64,000 nt of DNA from VXPQ01 sp965116435 (GTDB taxonomy: Bacteria; Bacteroidota; Rhodothermia; Rhodothermales; VXPQ01), in the NCBI GenBank assembly GCA_965116435.1, contig OZ220686.1, positions 2,542,001-2,606,000 on the forward strand, read 5' to 3'. The notes under the pieces are model-generated. The model did no database searches and had not been told where the DNA came from. It saw only the letters and a program-made list of their open reading frames with translations. Position 1 is the first letter of the stretch. Every line of letters begins with the position of its first letter. Shown here in pieces: positions 33,776 to 42,598 of the stretch. A program made the position numbers and the translations under genes.

Positions 33776-34990
33776 ATGAAATCTATGAAAAGAACACGAA
33801 CCGCCGTCCTTCTTGCATGCATTCTGGGCGCTTTCCTGTGGATGGCCCCCGGCTGTTCCAGCGACCCGAACGTGGAGGGCGCCAAACTGGACCTGCGCAA
33901 CCAGGATTACGACCGGGCGCTCGAGAACATTGCCGAGGCGCTCGAACGCGATCCCGCCAATGCGGAAGCCCATGAACTGAAAGGCCAGGTGCTCCAGGCG
34001 CAGTCCGCCGAGGTGTCCGACCCGGACGAGTATGTGGGCATGGTGCATGACATGATTACGGCGTACGACGCGGCGCTGGCCGCCGACCCCGGTCTCGAAA
34101 GTTCCGTTTCCCGCTCCATGACGATGGCGTACGCCGACGTATTTCGCAAGGGCATCCAGGCGTTCAATCGCGGCGGCGAGAATGCCGACGAGTTCGGCGA
34201 GGCGGCGCAATATTTTGGCCTGGCCTCCGAGATTATGCCCGATTCGTCCGGCCCGTATGTGAACCAGGCGTTCGCTTTTCTGAACGCCGGCATGGAGGAA
34301 GATGCGGTCGCTCCGCTTGAAATGGCCATCGAAAAAGGGGATACCCAGAAAAACACGCTCCTTTTCCTCGGGGATATCTACAGCCGCAACGGAGATCAGG
34401 ACAAGGCGCTCGAGGTGTTCGGGCAAGCGGCCGCGTTGTACCCCGAGGACGCCGATATTCAGTCCCAGCTCCTGAACCTGTATGTGCAGACGGGGCAGGC
34501 CGAGCAGGCCATGGCGGAATACGAGGCGGCGGTGGAGCAGGACCCGAATAACGAGACGCTCCTGTACAATTACGGCTCGCTGTTGCTCGAAGCGGAGAAA
34601 TTCGACGACGCGATTCATTATCTCGGTCGCGCGGCGGAGGCCGGTCCCGATTATGCGAACGCGCATTTCAACCTTGGGGCGGCCTATATCAACAAGGCCG
34701 TCGTGCTGAACGACCAGATCAGCGCCATGGACGATGCGTTGCGCGAGGAACGGGCCGACCTGGAGGCCGACGAGATTGATGCGCGCGAGGCGGAAATGGA
34801 TGTGCTGGCCGAGGAGCGCCGTGGCCTGTTCGAGGAAGCGCTGGTTCCGCTCACGCACGCCCGGGAGATTATCGACGCCAACGGCGAAGATTCGACGGCC
34901 ATTTGCCAGGCGCTCTACACGGCGTATGTGCAAACGAACCAGATGGACATGGTAGAGTCGGTTGCCGAGTGTGCGGGGTACGGCAACTGA
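33776..34990 (+). CDS. TPR-repeat lipoprotein
   Basis: ATG at 33776 gives 404 residues; the in-frame upstream stretch overlaps the divergent gene and is shadow. A lipobox (MAPGC, Cys27) is followed by tetratricopeptide repeats such as NQDYDRALENIAEALERDPANAEAHEL, DQDKALEVFGQAAALYPEDADIQ and KFDDAIHYLGRAAEAGPDYANAHFNLG. A Glu-rich predicted coiled segment (ALREERADLEADEIDAREAEM) lies near 325-350. It is probably a periplasmic or outer-membrane scaffold. A strong terminator follows the gene. Confidence 0.85.
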   Translation: MKSMKRTRTAVLLACILGAFLWMAPGCSSDPNVEGAKLDLRNQDYDRALENIAEALERDPANAEAHELKGQVLQAQSAEVSDPDEYVGMVHDMITAYDAALAADPGLESSVSRSMTMAYADVFRKGIQAFNRGGENADEFGEAAQYFGLASEIMPDSSGPYVNQAFAFLNAGMEEDAVAPLEMAIEKGDTQKNTLLFLGDIYSRNGDQDKALEVFGQAAALYPEDADIQSQLLNLYVQTGQAEQAMAEYEAAVEQDPNNETLLYNYGSLLLEAEKFDDAIHYLGRAAEAGPDYANAHFNLGAAYINKAVVLNDQISAMDDALREERADLEADEIDAREAEMDVLAEERRGLFEEALVPLTHAREIIDANGEDSTAICQALYTAYVQTNQMDMVESVAECAGYGN

Positions 34991-35025
34991 CCTTTCCGGC
35001 ATGACCGGCACCGCCGAAACGCACG

Positions 35026-35065
35026 GAGCCCGGGCCTGACCATCAGGTTCGGGTTCTTGCTTTTT
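35026..35065 (+). terminator. Rho-independent terminator after the TPR gene
   Basis: GAGCCCGGGCCTGA pairs with TCAGGTTCGGGTTC across a three-base loop. It makes a 14-bp RNA stem that includes G-U pairs, followed by TTGCTTTTT. It begins 35 bases after the TPR gene stop. Confidence 0.8.
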
Positions 35066-35087
35066 ACCTTTTTACCTTTTTACCATA

Positions 35088-35124
35088 GGATGCGCTGATC
35101 GAAGTGGACTTGATCAGTGCATCC
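35088..35124. repeat. 37-bp hairpin repeat (short form)
   Basis: GGATGCGCTGATC - GAAGTGGACTT loop - GATCAGTGCATCC, with flanking ATA/TAT extending the palindrome. It lies just upstream of the Cys/Met PLP enzyme start and adds a spurious N-terminal extension to that frame. Confidence 0.8.
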
Positions 35125-35139
35125 TATCTATCTACCTTC

Positions 35140-36309
35140 ATGACGAAATCCACCCGACCTTCCCCCGGGTTCGGCACGTTGGCCGTGCATGCGGGGCAAA
35201 CGCCAGACCCTGCCACGGGTGCGATCATGACGCCCGTGTACCAGACCTCGACCTTCGTGCAGGAGGCCCCTGCAACGCACCGGGGATACGAATATGCGCG
35301 CGTCTCCAATCCGACGCGGACGGCGCTGGAAGACAACCTTGCTGCGCTGGAAGGCGCGGCGCACGGCGTTTGCTTTGCTTCGGGGATGGCCGCCCTGGAC
35401 GCCATCTTGAAGCGCTTGCGCCCCGGCGACCATGTGCTGAGCATGGAGGACATCTATGCCGGAACCATTCGCCTCTTTCGGACCGTGTTCGAACCCTACG
35501 GCTTGATGTTCAGCTTTGCGGACATGACCGACCCGGAAGCCGTGGCGGCCGCCGTACGCCCGGAAACGAAACTGCTATGGATCGAGACGCCCACGAACCC
35601 GTTGATGCGGGTCGTGGATATCGCCGCCGTATCCGAAATAGCCCATGCGTCGGGGATTGCCGTGGCCGTGGACAACACCTTTGCCTCACCGTTTCTGCAG
35701 CAGCCGCTGGCGCTGGGCGCAGACCTGTCCATGCACTCTACGACCAAGTACATCGGCGGCCATTCCGACGTGGTGGGCGGCGCGGCGCTGACGAACGACG
35801 ACGCCTGGGCCGAAAGCCTCCGGTTCCAGGTGAAGGCAGCGGGCGCCGTCCCTGCTCCGCTGGATTGTTTTCTGACACTGCGGAGCGCCAAGACGTTGCA
35901 TCTGCGCATGGAGCGGCATTGTCGGAATGCCCGGGCGATCGCCGCGTTTCTGCAGGAGCACCCGAAGGTGGCGCATGTGTATTATCCGGGGTTGCCGGAC
36001 GACCCCGGCTACGAAACCGCCCGCAAACAGATGCGGGATTTCGGGGGGATGCTGTCGTTTTCGCTCCGAAACGATCGTATGGAGGACGCCGTGCGGGCCA
36101 TGACCAACCTGCGCGTCGTGGCGCTGGCGGAAAGCCTCGGCGGCGTGGAAAGCCTTATCGAACACCCGGCCACCATGACGCACGCCTTCCTGTCGAAGGA
36201 CGAGCGGGAGGCCTTCGGGATCACCGATTCGCTGATGCGGCTCTCCGTGGGCGTAGAGGAAGAGGCCGATCTGATCGCCGACCTCGAGGCTGCGCTGGCC
36301 GCCGTATAG
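35140..36309 (+). CDS. Cys/Met-metabolism PLP enzyme (cystathionine gamma-synthase/lyase family)
   Basis: ATG at 35140 gives 389 residues, normal for this fold-type I family. Key elements are TPVYQTSTFVQEAP, the YEYARVSNPTRTALE loop, the FASGMAALDAIL cofactor segment, WIETPTNP, VDNTFASP, and the Schiff-base Lys203 in MHSTTKYIGGHSD. The late SLGGVESLIEHPATMTH is also typical. Gamma-synthase, gamma-lyase and O-acetylhomoserine sulfhydrylase cannot be separated from sequence alone. It catalyses one transsulfuration or methionine-linked step. Confidence 0.92.
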   Translation: MTKSTRPSPGFGTLAVHAGQTPDPATGAIMTPVYQTSTFVQEAPATHRGYEYARVSNPTRTALEDNLAALEGAAHGVCFASGMAALDAILKRLRPGDHVLSMEDIYAGTIRLFRTVFEPYGLMFSFADMTDPEAVAAAVRPETKLLWIETPTNPLMRVVDIAAVSEIAHASGIAVAVDNTFASPFLQQPLALGADLSMHSTTKYIGGHSDVVGGAALTNDDAWAESLRFQVKAAGAVPAPLDCFLTLRSAKTLHLRMERHCRNARAIAAFLQEHPKVAHVYYPGLPDDPGYETARKQMRDFGGMLSFSLRNDRMEDAVRAMTNLRVVALAESLGGVESLIEHPATMTHAFLSKDEREAFGITDSLMRLSVGVEEEADLIADLEAALAAV

Positions 36310-36360
36310 CGCAGATTCTGGCGCCGATATTGCCCGGCGTACCGCAATTCGTCCGCCTTA

Positions 36361-36613
36361 GGATGCTCTGATTAAGTCCGCGAAGATCAGAGGCATCGAG
36401 GGGTGTGCTGGCAAGGAATGACGAAGCAGCGTGGCAGGCCCCACGTAATGAGGAATCATGCAGCCAGCGCGCTCCTCGCTGCCTCCCGAAGGGCGCTTCA
36501 CGACCCCGACGCCGCAAAACGCCGTGTTTTCCGATGATTTCAACGATAGAATCATTACAAACGCTACTTGCGTACGTGAAGCGCTGATCGAAGTGGACTT
36601 GATCAGTGCATCC
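36361..36613 (-). repeat. MITE-like element, long form, inverted (copy F)
   Basis: This 253-bp copy runs GGATGCTCTGATT ... GATCAGTGCATCC in the orientation opposite to copies A and D. It fills the gap between the convergent PLP-enzyme and E1-dehydrogenase genes and ends 2 bases from the latter's stop codon. Confidence 0.88.
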
Positions 36614-36614
36614 C

Positions 36615-38771
36615 CTAATACTCCAGCAGCCCCATGGCGGCGGCGTAAATATCTTCGTCCTGGGGCAAGACGGCCTTTTCGAGGGGTCCCGCAAAAGGAA
36701 TATAGGCGAAGGCGCCGGCCACGCGGCGCACGGGCGCGTCCAGCGCGGAAAAGGCTTCGTCCGCAATCCGGGCAGCGATTTCCGCGCCAAACCCCATGAA
36801 TTCGTGGTCTTCGTAGGCGACCAGGACCCGGTTCGTCTTGCGCACCGAAGCGAGGATCGTTTCCATATCCAGCGGGAGCATCGTGCGAATATCGATGATT
36901 TCCGCGGAAATACCGTCTTCCCGCTCCAGCCGATTCGCGGCATGCGCGGCTTTGTGCACGATCATCCCCCAGGTAACGATGGTCATATCGCTGCCCTCCC
37001 GCGCCACGCGCGCCTTGCCGAATGGCAGGTACCCGTTTTCGTCCGCTACGGGCGTGCGCGCGGCGGCGTGGCGGTACAGCGCCTTGTGTTCGAGAAACAG
37101 AATGGGGTCCTCGCTTCGGATCGCCGTTTTCAGCAAGCTTTTTGCGTCGGAAGCCATGGCGGGCATGGCCACCATGAGGCCCGGGCAATGCGCAAAAATG
37201 GCCTCTATATTTTGGGAATGGCACAGGCCTCCGTGGATATATCCGCCGCACGGCACGCGGATCACCATGGGGCAGGTCCATTTGTCGTTGGAGCGGTAGC
37301 GCATCGGCGCCACCTGATTGCGCAGGTGTTGCATGGCGGGCCAGATATAATCGGCGAACTGTATTTCCACCACGGGCTTGTAGCCGGCGGCGGCCAACCC
37401 CACGGCCGTGCCCACCACAGACGCTTCGGCCAGCGGCGAATTGAAGCACCGATCTTCCCCGAACCATTCGGTCAGGTCGCGGGTGGCCTTGAATACGCCG
37501 CCTTTCCCGCCGGCCACGTCTTCTCCGTACACGATGACCCGTTCGTCGCGCGCCATTTCTTCCTTCAGCGCCTTGTTTACGGCGTCCACCATGACCATGG
37601 GCTCGCCCGCCGGTTCATCGGTTTCGTAGTGCAGGCCCAGGTCTCCTTCGAACAAGACATGGCGGGTCGCGCTTTCCGGCGCCGGGTCGGGTTGCGCCAG
37701 CGCCCAGGCGGCGGCGTCCTCTATTTCCGCGCGAATTTCTTTTTCCGTTTCCTCCACCGAATGCGCGTCCATCACGCCCTCTTCGATCAGGGTCATCTCC
37801 ATTAACAGGAGGGGATCGACTTCCTGCGCTTCCGACAATTCTTCGGACGAGCGGTATTTGGCGTGATTGTCCGAGGAGGAATGCGGAAAAAGACGAACCA
37901 CATCCGCCACGAGGCATACGGGCCCCTCTCCGGCCCGAATGCATTCGATAGCCTGCCTGGCCGCCGCCGCCATCTCAAAAAAGTTCGTGCCGTCCACCCG
38001 GATGCGCTTGAGTCCTTCGTATCCCGCCGCCAGTTTGTACGGGGTGCCCCCGGCTATCTGGTCCTCGACCGGCACCGAAATAGCGAACTTGTTGTCCTCA
38101 ATAAAAAAGAGGATGGGCGCCTTGATGCGCGTAGCCCAGTTCAGCGCTTCGTGAAACGTGCCTTGCGATGTGGCGCCTTCTCCGGCGGATACATACACGA
38201 ACGCATCTTCGCCCCGACGCTGCACGGCCATGGCGAGGCCGAGCGCGGGCAAGAACTGCGACCCCACGGAAGACGATCCCGCAAAAATATTGCGTTCCCG
38301 CATGCCGTAGTGCTGGGACATTTGCCGGCCGCCGGAACTGGGGTCGTCGGCTTTCGCGAGATGGGCCAGCAGTGTGTCTCGCGCCGTCATGCCCGCCGAA
38401 AGCGAAAGGCACAAGTCCCGGTAGTACATGCAGAACCAGTCGTGTCCGGGCCGAATGTACATGCCGACGGCGGCTTGCGCAGCTTCATGCCCGGCGCATC
38501 CCGTGTGAAAAAATCCCTTGCCCTGTTTGAGCAGGGTCAGCATTTTTTCGTCGAGCCGCCGGGCGAGCAGCATGGTCCGGTAGGCGTCGCGGAGCTGTTG
38601 CCCGTCGAAATCGCGGGCGGTCAACGCATCCGCATGCATATCCTCCGCATAGGTTATGCCGGGCATGGCTGCTTCGGAAGCATGTCCATTGCCCTGGTTA
38701 GCCCCGGCGTGAAGCACGGCCCTGCGGTCCAGAGATGTTTTTTCGAGAGATTGATCCTTCATGTTCGCCAT
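36615..38771 (-). CDS. Fused alpha-beta E1 component of a 2-oxoacid dehydrogenase (branched-chain type)
   Basis: This 718-residue TPP enzyme has both E1 subunits in one chain. The alpha part (about 50-360) has MLLARRLDEKMLTLLKQGKGFFHTGCAGHEA and the TPP/Mg2+ region GEGATSQGTFHEALNWA ... EDNKFAIS (197-231), where GEG replaces the usual GDG. The beta part (about 390-718) has VYGEDVAGGKGGVFKATRDL and VIRVPCGGYIHGGLCHSQ. It decarboxylates a branched-chain 2-oxoacid or pyruvate and transfers the acyl group to an E2. No E2 or E3 is nearby. An alternative start is ATG at 38762. Confidence 0.92.
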   Translation of the reverse strand: MANMKDQSLEKTSLDRRAVLHAGANQGNGHASEAAMPGITYAEDMHADALTARDFDGQQLRDAYRTMLLARRLDEKMLTLLKQGKGFFHTGCAGHEAAQAAVGMYIRPGHDWFCMYYRDLCLSLSAGMTARDTLLAHLAKADDPSSGGRQMSQHYGMRERNIFAGSSSVGSQFLPALGLAMAVQRRGEDAFVYVSAGEGATSQGTFHEALNWATRIKAPILFFIEDNKFAISVPVEDQIAGGTPYKLAAGYEGLKRIRVDGTNFFEMAAAARQAIECIRAGEGPVCLVADVVRLFPHSSSDNHAKYRSSEELSEAQEVDPLLLMEMTLIEEGVMDAHSVEETEKEIRAEIEDAAAWALAQPDPAPESATRHVLFEGDLGLHYETDEPAGEPMVMVDAVNKALKEEMARDERVIVYGEDVAGGKGGVFKATRDLTEWFGEDRCFNSPLAEASVVGTAVGLAAAGYKPVVEIQFADYIWPAMQHLRNQVAPMRYRSNDKWTCPMVIRVPCGGYIHGGLCHSQNIEAIFAHCPGLMVAMPAMASDAKSLLKTAIRSEDPILFLEHKALYRHAAARTPVADENGYLPFGKARVAREGSDMTIVTWGMIVHKAAHAANRLEREDGISAEIIDIRTMLPLDMETILASVRKTNRVLVAYEDHEFMGFGAEIAARIADEAFSALDAPVRRVAGAFAYIPFAGPLEKAVLPQDEDIYAAAMGLLEY

Positions 38772-38842
38772 AGGGACGCACGATGGTCCATTCTCTTGAA
38801 AATACGAAGCAGCGGTCAGGATGTCCAGATAAACCGGGCGAA

Positions 38843-40264
38843 TCAGCGTATCCCGGGATCGGCAAGGGGCAATTCGAACCAGAAGCGGGAGCCGCGCCCG
38901 AAGGTGCTTTCGACGCGGATGGATTCGTTGTGCGCCCGCAGAATCTGATGGGCAATGCTGAGTCCCAGTCCCGATCCGCCGCTTTGCCGCGCCCGATCCG
39001 GATCCACGCGGTAGAACCGCTCGAATACCCTGTTCAGGTGGTGCTCCTCGATGCCGCGGCCCGTGTCGATTATTTCAATGCGCACCTTGTCGAGCCGCCG
39101 CCGGAAACGACACCGCACCGTGCCCTCGTCGGTGTAGGCAATGGCGTTCTCGATCAGGTTCGTAAGGACCTGCCGGATGCGATTCGGGTCGGCGCAGACA
39201 TACTCGGGCGGATTCTCCAGCTCCAGATGCAGGCCTTTCGCCTGCACTTTCGGCTCCAGCGTATCGCCGATTTCCCGGAGCAGCTCGGACAATTCGAAAG
39301 GGGTCGGTTTGACGAGGTCTTTGCGGTACTCGAGCCGGGCGATTTCGATCAGGTCGTTGAACAGGGTCTGGAGCCGGTGCAGATTCCGCAGGCCTTTTTC
39401 GGCGTACCGGCGGCGTTTTTCGGGCGTCAGGGAATCGCTGCCCAGCGCTTCGAGGTATCCGCTTACGGCGAATGTCGGGTTGCGCACTTCATGGCCGACG
39501 TTGCCGATGAATTCGTTTTGCAATTGCGCCAGGCGCTGCAACTTGTTGATTTGGCGCTGAAAACCCGCCGACATGCGGCTCAGGCTCATGGCCAGGAAGC
39601 GAAACTCGACGGCGCGGGAGTCTACGGCGATGTTCTCGCTCAGATCGCCTTCTGCAATGCGCCGGGCCGAATGGTTCAGGGTTTCGAGCGGCTCGGTGAT
39701 TTTTTTGGTGGCCACCCAGCTTCCGACCAGCGTCAGGAGCAGCACGAGGCCGAGCCCCACGATGAGCGTTATGCGTATGCCGCGGACCATGGACGTCAGC
39801 GGCGATTCCAGTTGCCCTACGGATACGATCAGGCCGGAAGGTTCGTGAAAAAGCAGCGCGTACAGCATGGTCTGCCCGTCGGGGGCGGCGCGTTCCACGA
39901 AGCGGACCGGATCCTCGGGGGAAGGGCGTTCTTCCAGAGGATACCGGACGGGCCGGGACGCGTTGGCGAAGTCCGCCGGAAAGACCTCGATGCGCAGGTT
40001 CGTCACGGCGCCGATTTCTGCAGTGAGCGCAGGGACCTCGTCTGGTGCGTCGGATTCCCCGATCCGGGCGGCGATCCGTTCGGCATAGTCCTGCAACGCT
40101 TCGCGCGACTGTTCCCGGATTTGCTGCTGCATCGCGTGCGCCACATAGTAGCCCACGACGATGATGGGAGGGCCCGGGAACAGGATGAACGTGATAAACA
40201 TCCACGTTTGTATCGAGGCGCGCCGCGGGAGGAAGCGATCTTCAATGTGCTGCAGCCAACGCAT
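38843..40264 (-). CDS. PhoR-like sensor histidine kinase
   Basis: This 473-residue membrane sensor has a first helix at about 20-42, a periplasmic region of about 120 residues, a second helix at about 160-185, then a HAMP linker. The HisKA box NVGHEVRNPTFAVSGYLEAL carries phospho-acceptor His258. The ATPase domain has the N box QVLTNLIENAIAY, the G1 box DTGRGIEEHHL and SGGSGLGLSIAHQIL. It lies downstream of the PhoB-like regulator gene with a 129-base gap and is likely its partner. Confidence 0.93.
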   Translation of the reverse strand: MRWLQHIEDRFLPRRASIQTWMFITFILFPGPPIIVVGYYVAHAMQQQIREQSREALQDYAERIAARIGESDAPDEVPALTAEIGAVTNLRIEVFPADFANASRPVRYPLEERPSPEDPVRFVERAAPDGQTMLYALLFHEPSGLIVSVGQLESPLTSMVRGIRITLIVGLGLVLLLTLVGSWVATKKITEPLETLNHSARRIAEGDLSENIAVDSRAVEFRFLAMSLSRMSAGFQRQINKLQRLAQLQNEFIGNVGHEVRNPTFAVSGYLEALGSDSLTPEKRRRYAEKGLRNLHRLQTLFNDLIEIARLEYRKDLVKPTPFELSELLREIGDTLEPKVQAKGLHLELENPPEYVCADPNRIRQVLTNLIENAIAYTDEGTVRCRFRRRLDKVRIEIIDTGRGIEEHHLNRVFERFYRVDPDRARQSGGSGLGLSIAHQILRAHNESIRVESTFGRGSRFWFELPLADPGIR

Positions 40265-40393
40265 GGTTCCAAGGATTCTCTGATCGACGCCGCTTCGCTC
40301 GGCGCGTCACGTTCGCCATGACCCGAATCCGTACGTCTCGCCTGCGCCTTGTGCGGCCTTCCGGCGTAGTCCCGGCCTGCCGCCCTCGCCCGC

Positions 40394-41104
40394 TTATTCG
40401 GCGCCGTCGAGGTCCGGGGAGAAACGGTACCCGACGCCGCGCACCGTTTGAATATGCCGGGCAAGGGCTCCCAGTTTTTCGCGCAGGTTCTTGATGTGCG
40501 CATCTACCGTGCGCTCGGTGACCATCATGGCGTCCTCCCAGATGGTTTCGAGCAATTGCTTGCGGCTGAAGGCCTTCAGGGGATGGCGCACCAGGTAGAG
40601 CAACAGGCTGAATTCGGTCTCGGTGAGGCCGATGTCCTGATTGGCGATCGTGGCCCGGTGTTCGTCCTCGTAAATTTTGAGATCGCCGATCTCCATGAAC
40701 TGGCGTTCCCGAATACCCGACAGCCGGAGCGCCGTTTGCACGTGCGCCAGAATCACCTCGGAGGAGACCGGCTTCATGAGATAATTATCTCCGCCCGCCA
40801 TGAGTCCCTTGATCTGATCCTCTTCTTCCGTCTTGGCCGTCAGAAAAATGATGGGGATCGTTTCCGTGGCGATACGCGAACGCAGTTGCTTGCAGACCTC
40901 GATGCCGTCGCGTTTCGGCAGCATGATGTCCAGCAAGATGAGGTTCGTGTCGGGGGTAGCCTTGGCGAGCGCTTCCTCGCCGTCGTAGGCTTTCCGCACC
41001 TTGTATTTTGCTTCTTCCAGGAAATGGGACACCATTTCCACGACATCTTCCTCGTCGTCTACAACGAGAATGGTGATATCCGAAGGATCTGCGGGTGTGT
41101 TCAT
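40394..41104 (-). CDS. OmpR/PhoB-type response regulator
   Basis: ATG at 41104 gives 236 residues; the longer frame adds non-coding upstream sequence. The receiver domain has the acidic pair in VVDDEED, phospho-acceptor Asp59 in LLDIMLPKRDG, the Thr in FLTAKTEEED and Lys111 in GGDNYLMKPV. Here DN replaces the usual DD and LMKPV the usual TKPF. The C-terminal winged-helix domain (TETEFSLLLYLVRHPLKAFSRKQLLE ... ERTVDAHIKNLREKLG ... VRGVGYRF) binds DNA. It pairs with the adjacent histidine kinase. Confidence 0.95.
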   Translation of the reverse strand: MNTPADPSDITILVVDDEEDVVEMVSHFLEEAKYKVRKAYDGEEALAKATPDTNLILLDIMLPKRDGIEVCKQLRSRIATETIPIIFLTAKTEEEDQIKGLMAGGDNYLMKPVSSEVILAHVQTALRLSGIRERQFMEIGDLKIYEDEHRATIANQDIGLTETEFSLLLYLVRHPLKAFSRKQLLETIWEDAMMVTERTVDAHIKNLREKLGALARHIQTVRGVGYRFSPDLDGAE

Positions 41105-41228
41105 ATCGGTTGATGTACCTTGGATCGTATGATCGTATAACGAGGTAGTCGACGGAGCACTGAAATACCGTGGTCCGCCAATATACGGCAAATTTGGCAA
41201 TGAAACGCACCGCCATGCGCAAAACGCC

Positions 41229-42374
41229 TCAGGGCCGGTATATGCGCGGCATGTGAGCAGGAACGCCTGTGAGTATGTCGTGCGGGATGGTTTCGCCCCA
41301 TGCGGCCAGGTCCGCCGCGTCGGGTCCGTCCCCGACCGCGCGTTCCCCCGCCCCAAAGAGCAGTACGTCGTCGCCTGCGGCGATGCGGCGCGTCGGCCCC
41401 GCATCCACCATGAACATGTTCATGCACACCGTGCCGACCACCGGATATCGCGCGCCCCGAATGGCTACGAAGGCCCGGTTGCCCAGCCTTCTCGGGTAGC
41501 CGTCCGCATAGCCCGCTCCGACGGTTGCGATGAACGTAGCATGTTTCGCAGTCCATGTACGCCCATAGGAGATACTTGTGCCCGCCTCGACTTTTTTCAG
41601 GTGCGTAACCTTCGACCAGAGCGACATCGCGGGCTCCAGGCCGTAGTCCTCGTCGAATCCGGCGTACCCGTAGAGCCCGATTCCCGTGCGCGCCAGGGAC
41701 CGCTCCCAGGCCATGGCTTCGGGAAACCGGAGGATGCTGCCCGTGGCCGTGGCGTGGATGGTCTCCGCGGCGTCTCCGACGTTCGCTACGATGCGGTCGA
41801 AGCGCTCCAGTTGCCGGTATGCGAATGCGGCGTCGCTGTATGCACTGGCGAGGTGCGTCCACAGGCCCGCGATACGTATGTGCGAGGCCCGGTCGAGACG
41901 CGTTACGATGCGTTCGACCTGTTCGGCGGTTAAGCCAATGCGGCCCATGCCGGTATCTGCCTTGATATGTACGCGGAACGCGCGGTCGGGGCAGGCCAGC
42001 AGCGCGTCGGCGATTTCCACAGAGGAAACCGTTACGTCGATTCCGTGGTCAGATACGGCGTGCAGGTATTCGGGCGGGGGCGCCGTCAAGACCAGGATGT
42101 GCGCTTCGACGCCGCCCTTGCGCAGGTGCAGCGCCTCGTCCGTAGTGGCTACGCCAAACCAGCGCACGCCCGCTTCCGCCAGCGCATGCGTGGCCGGCAG
42201 GGCGCCATGGCCGTAGGCGTCGGACTTGACGATGGCCATCAGCGGGGCGCCTCTGGCGTAGTTGCGCAGGACGGCGGCGTTGCGGCATAGCCGATCCAGC
42301 CGGATGCAGGCTCGGGTGTGCCCGGGCGTGTCCGTTTCACGAAATGGGGCGTCGGAAGATGGATTCCGGGACAT
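41229..42374 (-). CDS. alr: Alanine racemase
   Basis: ATG at 42374 gives 381 residues; the preceding in-frame TTG codons are less likely starts. It makes D-alanine for peptidoglycan using PLP. The Schiff-base Lys50 is in MAIVKSDAYGHG, the substrate-side segment is HIKADTGMGRIGL, and the catalytic Tyr is in the GAGYADGYPRRLGN region near residue 270. VCMNMFMVDAG completes the site. ddl lies 4 kb away in the opposite-strand cluster. It is divergent from the S9 peptidase gene. Confidence 0.95.
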   Translation of the reverse strand: MSRNPSSDAPFRETDTPGHTRACIRLDRLCRNAAVLRNYARGAPLMAIVKSDAYGHGALPATHALAEAGVRWFGVATTDEALHLRKGGVEAHILVLTAPPPEYLHAVSDHGIDVTVSSVEIADALLACPDRAFRVHIKADTGMGRIGLTAEQVERIVTRLDRASHIRIAGLWTHLASAYSDAAFAYRQLERFDRIVANVGDAAETIHATATGSILRFPEAMAWERSLARTGIGLYGYAGFDEDYGLEPAMSLWSKVTHLKKVEAGTSISYGRTWTAKHATFIATVGAGYADGYPRRLGNRAFVAIRGARYPVVGTVCMNMFMVDAGPTRRIAAGDDVLLFGAGERAVGDGPDAADLAAWGETIPHDILTGVPAHMPRIYRP

Positions 42375-42598
42375 TCGCAACGACAATCGGTACAGGGTAG
42401 CGAATCGGGATCGGGGGGGCGCACGCGCAATATACGCTCCAATTGTGCATTTGGCGCATATTCGGGTCGCATTTTGCCGTTCCTGTCGATAACTTTACGG
42501 GTTGCGGCGCGGCGGGATCGCTTCTGCATGGCGGAAGGGACGCCTGCATGCTTTGGGACGCCGCACCCTTCGTGCGATTTCATCCGAACTTCGACATC

